A stretch of DNA of 11,262 bases from an uncultured Oscillospiraceae bacterium. GTDB lineage: Bacteria > Bacillota > Clostridia > Oscillospirales > Oscillospiraceae. The notes beneath the pieces were generated by a model. It ran no database searches and was not told where the DNA came from. It saw only the letters and a program-made list of their open reading frames with translations. Both the position numbers and the translations under genes were made by a program. Shown here piece after piece: positions 1 to 5,830 of this stretch (position 1 is its first letter; each line of letters opens with the position of its first letter). The stretch lies in contig CAKTIN010000063.1 in assembly GCA_934565775.1 (NCBI GenBank), forward strand, positions 1-11,262. The letters are read 5' to 3'.

Positions 1-1227
1 GACCTGGACTATTTCTATCCCACGGACGTGCTGGTCACCAGCTATGACATCATCTTCTTCTGGGTAGCCCGGATGATCTTCTCCGGCTGCGCCCACACCG
101 GTAAAACACCCTTCCACACCGTCCTCATTCACGGCCTGGTCCGGGACGACAAGGGCCGGAAAATGTCCAAGTCCCTGGGCAACGGCATCGATCCTCTGGA
201 AATGATCGACAAATACGGCTGCGACGCCCTGCGTCTGAACATGATCACCGGCAACTCCCCCGGAAACGATATGCGCTTCTATACCGAGCGCTGCGAGGCC
301 ATGCGGAACTTTGCCAATAAGCTGTGGAACGCCTCCCGGTATGTGCTGATGAATCTGGAGGAGAGCACCCCCAACGCCCTGCCTGAGTCCGAAAAGCTGG
401 AGATCGCGGATAAGTGGATTCTCTCCAAGCTGAACACCCTCATCTCCGAGGTCACGGAGAATCTGGAGAAGTATGAGCTGGGCGTGGCGGTGCAGAAGGT
501 CTATGACTTCATCTGGGACACCTACTGCGACTGGTATATCGAGCTGACCAAGGCCCGCCTGTACGGCGAGGACGCCGCCCGGAAGGATACCGCCCGCCGG
601 GTGCTGGTGTATGTGCTGGATCAGTTCCTGCGGCTGCTGCATCCCTTCATGCCCTTTATCACCGAGGAGATCTGGCAGTCCATCCCCCACGAGGGTCCCG
701 CGCTGATCGTGGCCCAGTGGCCCGTCTACCGGCCCGAGCTGGCCTTCCCCACCGAGGAGGCCCACATGGAGAGCGTCATGGGCGCCATCCGGACCATCCG
801 GAACCGCCGGGCGGAGATGAACGTGCCCCCCTCCAAAAAAACGGAGCTGTTTGTGGTCACCTCCAAGCCAGAGGTGTTCGCCGAGGGCCAGGGCTTCATC
901 GAGCGCCTGGCCTATGCCGACAAGCTGACCCTGTGCCAGGCGGAGCCCCAGGGCTTCGAAAATATGGTCTGCTGCACCACCGCAGACGCCAAGGTGTATA
1001 TCCCCATGGGCCAGCTGGTGGATGTGGCGAAGGAGCTGGAACGGCTGAACAAGGAGATCGAAAAGACGCAGAAGGCTCTGACCGGCACCGAGGCCAAGCT
1101 CAGCAACGAGAAGTTCACCGCCAAGGCCCCGGAGGCCGTGGTGAACGCCGAGCGGGAGAAGGCCGAGAAATACCGGGCCTATCTTGCCCAGCTCCATGAA
1201 AATCTGGAAAAGATGAAGGCGCTGTAA
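1..1227 (+). CDS. valS: Valyl-tRNA synthetase, C-terminal part (5' end outside window)
   Basis: Class I aminoacyl-tRNA synthetase that charges tRNA-Val with valine in the cytoplasm. The reading frame is open from the first base, so the start and roughly the first half of the protein (family length about 880 residues; 408 are here) lie upstream. Visible are the Rossmann-fold stretch with YDIIFFWVARM, the KMSKS catalytic loop (bases 160-174, followed by LGNGIDP), then the helical anticodon-binding domain (about window residues 130-285, with the WDTYCDWYIEL stretch) and a C-terminal charged coiled-coil arm (about residues 340-408). That arm, rich in Leu, Glu and Lys, is typical of ValRS and argues against IleRS or LeuRS. 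The stop is TAA at 1225-1227. No upstream control region (such as a T-box) can be judged because it is not in the window. Confidence 0.96.
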   Translation, partial: DLDYFYPTDVLVTSYDIIFFWVARMIFSGCAHTGKTPFHTVLIHGLVRDDKGRKMSKSLGNGIDPLEMIDKYGCDALRLNMITGNSPGNDMRFYTERCEAMRNFANKLWNASRYVLMNLEESTPNALPESEKLEIADKWILSKLNTLISEVTENLEKYELGVAVQKVYDFIWDTYCDWYIELTKARLYGEDAARKDTARRVLVYVLDQFLRLLHPFMPFITEEIWQSIPHEGPALIVAQWPVYRPELAFPTEEAHMESVMGAIRTIRNRRAEMNVPPSKKTELFVVTSKPEVFAEGQGFIERLAYADKLTLCQAEPQGFENMVCCTTADAKVYIPMGQLVDVAKELERLNKEIEKTQKALTGTEAKLSNEKFTAKAPEAVVNAEREKAEKYRAYLAQLHENLEKMKAL

Positions 1228-1236
1228 ATTTGCAAA

Positions 1237-1265
1237 AAAGCTGCCGGGCGCTCCCCGGCAGCTTT
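1237..1265 (+). terminator. Hairpin terminator after valS, poor U-tract
   Basis: A perfect 12-bp stem AAAGCTGCCGGG / CCCGGCAGCTTT (1237-1248 with 1254-1265) and a 5-base loop, starting 9 bases after the valS stop. The A-run before the stem is good, but the bases after it (ccctta) are not a clean T-run, so termination may be incomplete. The next gene's ribosome binding site begins only 15 bases downstream. Confidence 0.75.
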
Positions 1266-1294
1266 CCCTTAGATTTTAAAAGGAGGCGCCCTTA

Positions 1295-1801
1295 TTGACC
1301 CTTACCTTTGCAGAGATGACCCATTCCAATTATCCCCTGGCATGTCGGATCGACCGCTCTGATGTTTCAGAGGACTTTGTGGATACCGCCGAAACGCTTA
1401 TGGAGCTTACGGATTACGCCGTTCGACATCGCTGCCTGGGGCATACCTTTCTGATTCAGTCAGACAGCGTTCCCATCGGCCTTCTGCTTCTGGGTGAGGC
1501 CATCCCATGGGAAACCGATCCTGAGCCCATGCATCATGCCCCCTTTTACCGGCTCATGGGCTTTGTCCTCGACAAAGCATACCGGAATCAAGGCCTGGGC
1601 GGTAAGATCCTGGAGGAAGCCATTTCCCGGGTCTACGCGGACTTCGGCAGACGTTCCATCGCTCTGGGCTGCCACCGGGAGAACATCATGGCTGCACACT
1701 TCTATGAGCGCCACGGCTTTGTGCGGACCGGAGTTTTCGAGGGTGAGGACGAATACTTCCTGCGGCTGCTGCCTCCCGCAGCGGCGCAGTCCCCCCAATA
1801 A
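1295..1801 (+). CDS. GNAT-family N-acetyltransferase
   Basis: A 168-residue protein of the Gcn5-related acetyltransferase fold, which transfers an acetyl group from acetyl-CoA to an amine; the substrate is unknown. The acetyl-CoA pyrophosphate loop is visible as RNQGLG (residues 97-102) in motif A after the strand MGFVLD. It is followed by motif B with HRENIMAAHFYERHGF (about residues 127-142), where Asn130 and Tyr137 sit where the family usually has them, and an EYFLRL C-terminal strand. The start is TTG at 1295, chosen because a perfect AGGAGG (1281-1286) lies 8 bases upstream; no ATG has such a site. Only 67 bases separate it from valS and a terminator-like hairpin lies in between. It therefore depends on read-through or a promoter I cannot recognise. 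The extended region at residues 65-88 (acidic and His-rich) is not diagnostic of a subfamily. Confidence 0.85.
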   Translation: MTLTFAEMTHSNYPLACRIDRSDVSEDFVDTAETLMELTDYAVRHRCLGHTFLIQSDSVPIGLLLLGEAIPWETDPEPMHHAPFYRLMGFVLDKAYRNQGLGGKILEEAISRVYADFGRRSIALGCHRENIMAAHFYERHGFVRTGVFEGEDEYFLRLLPPAAAQSPQ

Positions 1802-1804
1802 TCC

Positions 1805-1846
1805 CTGCGGCTCCCGGTGTAGAATCGGGAGCCGCAGTCGTCGTTT
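1805..1846 (+). terminator. Rho-independent terminator after GNAT gene
   Basis: A perfect 12-bp stem CTGCGGCTCCCG / CGGGAGCCGCAG (1805-1816 with 1826-1837), 9-base loop, followed by tcgtcgtttt. It begins 3 bases after the GNAT stop and separates it from the murD promoter. The T-run is interrupted, so strength is uncertain. Confidence 0.75.
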
Positions 1847-1859
1847 TCCGGGAAAAGTC

Positions 1860-1888
1860 TTGCAAAACCCGCCGTCTCCGGCTATACT
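1860..1888 (+). promoter_or_regulatory. Sigma-A-type promoter for murD-ispD-ispF
   Basis: A TTGCAA -35 (1860-1865) and TATACT -10 (1883-1888) are separated by 17 bases. The expected transcription start is near 1895, giving a leader of about 25 bases, too short for a riboswitch. It lies just after the GNAT terminator and 33 bases before the murD ATG. Confidence 0.75.
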
Positions 1889-1920
1889 ATAGGTGGAACT
1901 TTTGGAATCGAGGCGTTACT

Positions 1921-3300
1921 ATGAACGATTCATTTGATCAATATTTTCTCGGCCTGAAGTCGAAAACCGTCGCCGTCCTGGGCCTGGGGATCAGCAACCG
2001 GCCCCTGGTCCGGCTGCTGCTGGAATACGGCTGCCGGGTTCTGGCCTGCGACCGCACCCCCCGGGAAAAGCTGGAGCCGGAGGTTCTGGAGCTGGAGCGC
2101 CTGGGCGCGGAGCTCCACACCGGCGACGGCTACCTGAAGGGCATTTCACCTGAAGTGGTGTTCCGGACCCCGGGAATGCACCCCAATAACCCCGATTTGG
2201 AGGCGCTTCGTGTAAAAGGAGCAAAAGTTACCTCTGAAATGGAGGTGTTCTTTGAGCTGTGCCCTTGTACCATTCTGGCCGTCACCGGCTCCGACGGAAA
2301 GACAACCACCACGACCCTGATCGCGGAAATGCTCAAAACCGCCGGAAAAACTGTCTGGGTGGGGGGCAACATCGGCCAGCCCCTGCTGCCCCGGTGCCGC
2401 CAGATGCTCCCCGGTGACTATGCCGTGGTGGAGCTGAGCTCCTTCCAGCTCATGGATATGAAGCGGAGCCCCCATATCGCGGTGGTCACCAACGTGGCGC
2501 CCAACCATCTGGACGTCCACAAGGATATGGCGGAATACGTCTGGGCCAAGCAGGCCATTTGCCGCTATCAGACCGCCGGGGACATTCTTGTGGTGAATCA
2601 CGACAACGCCATTGCCGCAGGCTTCCATGCACCGGGGGAGCGCCGGGAATTCTCCCGGCAGGTCGAAACTCCAAACGGTGTCTATCTGAAGGACGGGATC
2701 GTCTACCGCTCCCGCCTGGGTCACACGGAACAGGTTCTGCGCCAGCAGGAGATCCTCCTTCCCGGCCTGCACAATGTGGAAAATTACATGGCCGCCATTG
2801 CGGCGGTAGAGGGTCTGGTGCCGGACGACGCCATTCGCCGCGTTGCCCGGACCTTCGGCGGCGTGGAGCACCGGATCGAGCTGGTCCGGGAGAAGGACGG
2901 GGTGCGGTATTATAACGACTCCATCGCCTCCTCCCCCAGCCGGACCATCGCCGGTCTGCGCAGCTTTAATCAAAAGGTCATCCTCATTGCCGGCGGGTAT
3001 GATAAGCACATTCCCTATGACGTGCTGGGGCCGGAGATCTGCACCCATGTCAAGCGCCTGATCGTGACCGGGGCCACCGGTCCCAAGATCAAGTCTGCGG
3101 TGCTCCAGGCCGGTGAGGCCGGTTATACGCTGCCGGAAATTCTGGATATTCCGGACTTTGACGCGGCAGTCCATGCGGCGGCAGCCTCCGCTAAGGAGGG
3201 CGATGTGGTCATTCTCTCCCCTGCCAGCGCCGCTTTCGATCATTTCAAGAATTTTATGGTCCGCGGGGCGCACTTTAAGGACCTGATCTCTAAACTTTAA
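1921..3300 (+). CDS. murD: UDP-N-acetylmuramoyl-L-alanine--D-glutamate ligase
   Basis: Cytoplasmic Mur ligase that adds D-glutamate to UDP-MurNAc-L-Ala using ATP, the second amino acid step of peptidoglycan stem-peptide synthesis. The 459-residue length is normal. The N-terminal UDP-binding Rossmann domain has VLGLGISN (19-26). The central ATPase domain has the P-loop TGSDGKTT (122-129), ELSSFQL (171-177) and NVAPNHLDVH (191-200). The C-terminal domain has GGVEHR (313-318), YNDSIASSP with Asp333, and GGYDK (358-362). The NDSIASSP and SSFQL signatures identify MurD rather than MurC, E or F. The ATG at 1921 has a GAGG at 1910-1913. murD usually sits in the dcw division cluster with mraY, ftsW and murG; here it leads a unit with ispD and ispF instead. 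Confidence 0.97.
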   Translation: MNDSFDQYFLGLKSKTVAVLGLGISNRPLVRLLLEYGCRVLACDRTPREKLEPEVLELERLGAELHTGDGYLKGISPEVVFRTPGMHPNNPDLEALRVKGAKVTSEMEVFFELCPCTILAVTGSDGKTTTTTLIAEMLKTAGKTVWVGGNIGQPLLPRCRQMLPGDYAVVELSSFQLMDMKRSPHIAVVTNVAPNHLDVHKDMAEYVWAKQAICRYQTAGDILVVNHDNAIAAGFHAPGERREFSRQVETPNGVYLKDGIVYRSRLGHTEQVLRQQEILLPGLHNVENYMAAIAAVEGLVPDDAIRRVARTFGGVEHRIELVREKDGVRYYNDSIASSPSRTIAGLRSFNQKVILIAGGYDKHIPYDVLGPEICTHVKRLIVTGATGPKIKSAVLQAGEAGYTLPEILDIPDFDAAVHAAAASAKEGDVVILSPASAAFDHFKNFMVRGAHFKDLISKL

Positions 3301-3318
3301 TGGGACAGGAGGGCCACC

Positions 3319-4056
3319 ATGGCTGGTTCATCGAAACTGACCCGCATGATGCGGAAAATTCTGAAGGTTGGCCGGTGCGGCGCGGTCATCGTCGCTGCCG
3401 GCTCTGCGACCCGCATGGGCGGCGTGGATAAGGTCATGGCCGACCTGGGCGGCGAGCCTCTGTTTCTGTCCAGCGTGCGGACCTTTGAGCGCTGCCCGCT
3501 GGTCTCCGAAATCGTCCTGGTCACCCGGCCGGAGCTGATCCTCCCTATCAATGAGATCTGTCTCGCAGCGGGGCTCAAGAAGGTCACAGCGGTCCTGGCC
3601 GGAGGCGACACCCGGCAGGCCTCGGTGATGCGGGGACTCTCCTGCCTGTCAAAGCGGGTGAAGCTGGCCGCCATTCATGACGCAGCCCGTCCCCTGCTCT
3701 CTCCGGAGGTGCTGGACCGCACCATCCGCGCTGGTCACAGCTACAGTGCCGCCGCCCCCGCCCTGCCGGTAAAGGACACCATAAAGGTCGCCTCTGGCGG
3801 TATGGTTCAGAGCACTCCAGACCGGAAAGCCCTCTTCGCCGTCCAGACGCCCCAGGTTTTTGATTTCGACCTGATCCGCGGCGCTCTGGACAAGGCCGCC
3901 GCAGACAAGGCCCCCCTTACGGACGACTGCTCCGCCGTGGAGCGCCTTGGGATGTCCGTCAAGCTGGTAGAGGGGGACGAAGCCAATTTCAAGGTCACCA
4001 CCCAGACCGATCTGCTTCTGGCCCGGTGCCTGGTGAAAGAGAGGGAGAACCCATGA
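3319..4056 (+). CDS. ispD: 2-C-methyl-D-erythritol 4-phosphate cytidylyltransferase
   Basis: Third enzyme of the MEP isoprenoid pathway: it joins CTP and methylerythritol 4-phosphate to give CDP-methylerythritol. Visible are the nucleotide-binding loop [10 protein letters not shown] (26-35) with Lys38, the HDAARP motif (120-125), LPVKDTIK, the AVQTPQVF stretch, and the C-terminal [15 protein letters not shown]. Of these, HDAARP and TPQxF are characteristic of IspD. The protein has 245 residues, with about 15 more at the N-terminus than is usual. The ATG at 3319 is preferred because AGGAGG (3307-3312) precedes it by 6 bases; the ATGs at 3346 and 3349 lack such a site. It starts 18 bases after murD and overlaps ispF by 4 bases (ATGA), so all three genes are probably co-transcribed and ispD/ispF translationally coupled. 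Confidence 0.95.
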   Translation: MAGSSKLTRMMRKILKVGRCGAVIVAAGSATRMGGVDKVMADLGGEPLFLSSVRTFERCPLVSEIVLVTRPELILPINEICLAAGLKKVTAVLAGGDTRQASVMRGLSCLSKRVKLAAIHDAARPLLSPEVLDRTIRAGHSYSAAAPALPVKDTIKVASGGMVQSTPDRKALFAVQTPQVFDFDLIRGALDKAAADKAPLTDDCSAVERLGMSVKLVEGDEANFKVTTQTDLLLARCLVKERENP

Positions 4057-4523
4057 GAATCGGACACGGCTATGATGTACACCGCCTGGTCCCCGGGCGG
4101 GCACTCTGGCTGGGAGGGGTAAAAATCCCCTATGAGCTGGGCCTGGACGGGCACTCCGACGCGGACGTGCTGCTCCACGCCGTCATGGACGCTCTGTTGG
4201 GGGCCGCCGGGCTGGGAGATATTGGGCGGCATTTCCCGGATACGGACCCGCAGTACAAGGGCATCTCCTCCATGCTTCTGCTGGAGCAGGTGGCGCGGCT
4301 GCTTCGGGAGCGGGGCTTCCGCGTTTCCAATGTGGATGTGACTATGATCGCCCAAAGGCCCAAGCTGGCCGGGTATATCCCCGCCATGGAGCGCTCCATC
4401 GCCGCAGGGCTGGGTCTGGATCCCGCCAGGGTCAACGTCAAGGCCACTACGGAAGAGCGCCTGGGCTTCACCGGAGACGGCTCCGGCATGGCCTGCCACG
4501 CGGTGTGTCTGCTGGAAGAGTAA
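4053..4523 (+). CDS. ispF: 2-C-methyl-D-erythritol 2,4-cyclodiphosphate synthase
   Basis: Fifth MEP-pathway enzyme: it cyclises CDP-methylerythritol 2-phosphate and releases CMP, acting as a homotrimer with a divalent metal at each subunit interface. The protein is 156 residues, the usual size. The metal ligands Asp8, His10 (GYDVH) and His42 fall at the same numbers as in the E. coli enzyme. HSDAD (34-38), FPDTD, and TTEERLG (132-138, including Thr133 and Glu135) are also intact. The start is the ATG at 4053, which overlaps the ispD stop as ATGA; it begins the conserved [10 protein letters not shown] and has a GAGGGAG at 4041-4047. A longer in-frame reading from a GTG at 4026 would add residues foreign to the family. 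The intermediate gene ispE is not adjacent and must be elsewhere. Confidence 0.97.
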   Translation: MRIGHGYDVHRLVPGRALWLGGVKIPYELGLDGHSDADVLLHAVMDALLGAAGLGDIGRHFPDTDPQYKGISSMLLLEQVARLLRERGFRVSNVDVTMIAQRPKLAGYIPAMERSIAAGLGLDPARVNVKATTEERLGFTGDGSGMACHAVCLLEE

Positions 4524-4565
4524 AAAGATCCGGCGTATCGTCATCGGGCGATGCGCCGGATCTTT
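4524..4565. terminator. Bidirectional terminator between ispF and the ECF gene
   Basis: Stem AAAGATCCGGCG / CGCCGGATCTTT (4524-4535 with 4554-4565) continues inward with TATCG / CGATG including one G-U pair, for about 17 bp in all with an 8-base loop. It starts directly after the ispF stop. On the minus strand the stem is followed by TTTTTA, a proper U-tract for the convergent ECF gene, which ends 10 bases away. On the plus strand the following tctttctatcattctt is T-rich but broken. Confidence 0.85.
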
Positions 4566-4574
4566 CTATCATTC

Positions 4575-5345
4575 TTACAATTCCGTATAGAGCCGTGCCT
4601 TCTTCAGGGCCGGGCGGAGCGCCAGGTAAAGCACCGTCGCCGTAAGGACCGCCACAACGCTGTTCACGAAGGTGGTCACTGCGGCCATTTTCGCCAAAAC
4701 CTTTGCCGCATCCTGGGGCTGCCCCAGCACATAGGTTTTATAGAAGTACCCCACCACCGGGTCCGCCACGGTGTTAAAGGCCATGCCCGCCGTTGCCGCA
4801 AGGGCCGTCTGCCAGGTCAGAGTCTTTGCCGACTTATCGTGGCTCAGCTTAAAGGCCCCGTGTGCGATCAGCCCCACGATCATCCCAATGGCGAATTTCA
4901 GCAGGAAGGTCTTAGGGGCAGAGGTGACATAACCGGTCATAAAATCCGCCAGGGTCATGCCGACGGCGCCGGCCGCACCGCCCCAGAAGCCGCCCAGCAG
5001 CAGAGCGCCCAGCACACAGAACACATTGCCCAGGTGAAACGCCGTCTTATCATTGCCCACTGGAATATCGATCTTAAAGAACATGAACCCCACAAAGGAC
5101 AGCGCCGCCAAAAGCGCCGCCTGGGCCAGCTGCCGGGGGCTGACCTCCCGCCTGGGCAGGAGGGGTGCAATGCCAATCAGCAGCCCCGCCAGGGCGCAGA
5201 CCAGGCTCAGGGAAAACAGCAGCTTCTGCTGGCTCCCTGCCCCCTCTGCAATGGCATTTCCCCGGGTGATCCCGGTCAGGATCAGCCCTACCGCAAAAAG
5301 TCCCCAGCCGAATATCATGGGAACCAATTGATCTTTCTTCCGCAT
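4575..5345 (-). CDS. ECF transporter S component-like membrane protein, substrate unknown
   Basis: An integral membrane protein of 256 residues. The core (about 72-245) resembles the substrate-specific S component of energy-coupling factor vitamin transporters of the ECF-ribofla_trS type. The HLGNVFCVLGALLLGGFWGG stretch (104-123), the GMTLADFMTGYVTSAPKTFLLKF region (129-151) and a helix ending VADPVVGYFYKTY are typical of that group. The substrate cannot be read from the sequence. The first 68 residues add two hydrophobic helices (about 7-27 and 42-63) joined by a polar loop, which ordinary S components of about 170-200 residues lack. No EcfA or EcfT gene is adjacent, as expected for group II systems with a shared energising module elsewhere. 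The ATG at 5343-5345 has an AAGAAGG site 7 bases upstream. The predicted leader is only about 24 bases, so a vitamin riboswitch is not present. Confidence 0.75.
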   Translation of the reverse strand: MRKKDQLVPMIFGWGLFAVGLILTGITRGNAIAEGAGSQQKLLFSLSLVCALAGLLIGIAPLLPRREVSPRQLAQAALLAALSFVGFMFFKIDIPVGNDKTAFHLGNVFCVLGALLLGGFWGGAAGAVGMTLADFMTGYVTSAPKTFLLKFAIGMIVGLIAHGAFKLSHDKSAKTLTWQTALAATAGMAFNTVADPVVGYFYKTYVLGQPQDAAKVLAKMAAVTTFVNSVVAVLTATVLYLALRPALKKARLYTEL

Positions 5346-5375
5346 TTGATTGCCTTCTTTCCTTTGAGTGCCTCC

Positions 5376-5403
5376 ATTATACCGCTTTCTGGTACTAATG
5401 CAA
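5376..5403 (-). promoter_or_regulatory. Promoter of the ECF S component gene
   Basis: Read on the minus strand, TTGCAT (5403-5398) and a perfect TATAAT (5381-5376) are separated by 16 bases. Transcription would start near 5369, about 24 bases before the start codon. An imperfect inverted repeat abuts the -35 on its upstream side. Confidence 0.75.
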
Positions 5404-5432
5404 GGCCCATTTTTATCAATTTTGATAGGGCC
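5404..5432. repeat. Inverted repeat abutting the ECF promoter
   Basis: TATCAA-TT-TTGATA (5414-5427) is a perfect palindrome, flanked outside by GGCCC (5404-5408) and GGGCC (5428-5432), with five extra bases (atttt) on one side. It sits immediately upstream of the ECF gene's -35 and about 100 bases upstream of the feoA -35. It could be a regulator binding site for the ECF gene; no regulator is identified. Confidence 0.5.
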
Positions 5433-5479
5433 AGATTGTAATTTCTTTCTCTATGCTGCAATCGCATTTTCGACTCATT

Positions 5480-5497
5480 AGTTAGCTTTTGCTAACT
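5480..5497. promoter_or_regulatory. Inverted repeat upstream of feoA, possible operator
   Basis: AGTTAGC-TTTT-GCTAACT, a perfect 7-bp inverted repeat, lies 34 bases before the feoA -35. The words TTAG and CTAA are those of DtxR/IdeR-family metal repressor operators, but the spacing does not match the published consensus. Related words recur around the feoA -10 (GCTAA at 5553-5557 and GTTAG at 5568-5572). The role is inferred only from position. Confidence 0.4.
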
Positions 5498-5531
5498 TTT
5501 TGCGGCTTTTCTTCTATTTTTTCGTCCGTTC

Positions 5532-5560
5532 TTGACATCATCCCCGAGATATGCTAAATT
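5532..5560 (+). promoter_or_regulatory. Promoter of the feo operon
   Basis: A perfect TTGACA -35 (5532-5537), 17-base spacer and TAAATT -10 (5555-5560) with an extended-minus-ten TG at 5552-5553. Transcription would begin near 5567, about 30 bases before the feoA ATG. Confidence 0.8.
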
Positions 5561-5596
5561 TTACACGGTTAGTCTATTTGAACAGGAGTGTTGGCT

Positions 5597-5830
5597 ATGA
5601 CTTTGAACGAGCTGAAGGTCGGCGCCACGGGCGTCATCACCGCCGTAGGCGGAGACGGCCCGCTGCGCTGCCGCCTTTTGGATATGGGGCTCATCCCCCG
5701 CACCCGGGTCACGCTGCAAAAGGTCGCCCCCATGGGCGACCCCATTGAGATCCGCATTCGGGGCTACGAGCTCACCCTTCGGGTGGAGGAAGCGAAGAAA
5801 ATCGAGGTCACGGAGGTGACGGAAGCATGA
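5597..5830 (+). CDS. feoA: Ferrous iron transport protein A
   Basis: A small (77-residue) cytoplasmic SH3-like protein that works with FeoB in Fe(II) uptake, probably by contacting the FeoB membrane or G domain. Typical FeoA features are the N-terminal LNELKVGATGVI, the LRCRLLDMGLIPRTRVTL core with MGL, then PMGDPIEIRIRGYELTLRVEEA. The ATG at 5597 is chosen because AGGAG (5584-5588) lies 8 bases upstream; the in-frame GTG at 5588 and TTG at 5591 overlap or crowd that site. The stop overlaps the feoB start as ATGA (5827-5830). Confidence 0.95.
   Translation: MTLNELKVGATGVITAVGGDGPLRCRLLDMGLIPRTRVTLQKVAPMGDPIEIRIRGYELTLRVEEAKKIEVTEVTEA

Noticed and set aside
2146..3273. A 375-codon minus-strand open frame within murD
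   Set aside because: Antisense to an intact murD with all motifs. Long opposite-strand frames are expected in GC-rich coding DNA, and the product has no family resemblance.
4551..5441. A 296-codon open frame on the plus strand opposite the ECF gene
   Set aside because: It is the antisense shadow of a clear membrane protein gene: its product is His-, Gln- and Arg-rich low-complexity sequence with no recognisable domain, and it starts within the terminator stem.
5346..5596. A riboswitch between the ECF gene and feoA
   Set aside because: Both promoters sit close to their genes, with leaders of about 24 and 30 bases, too short for any known vitamin or metal riboswitch.
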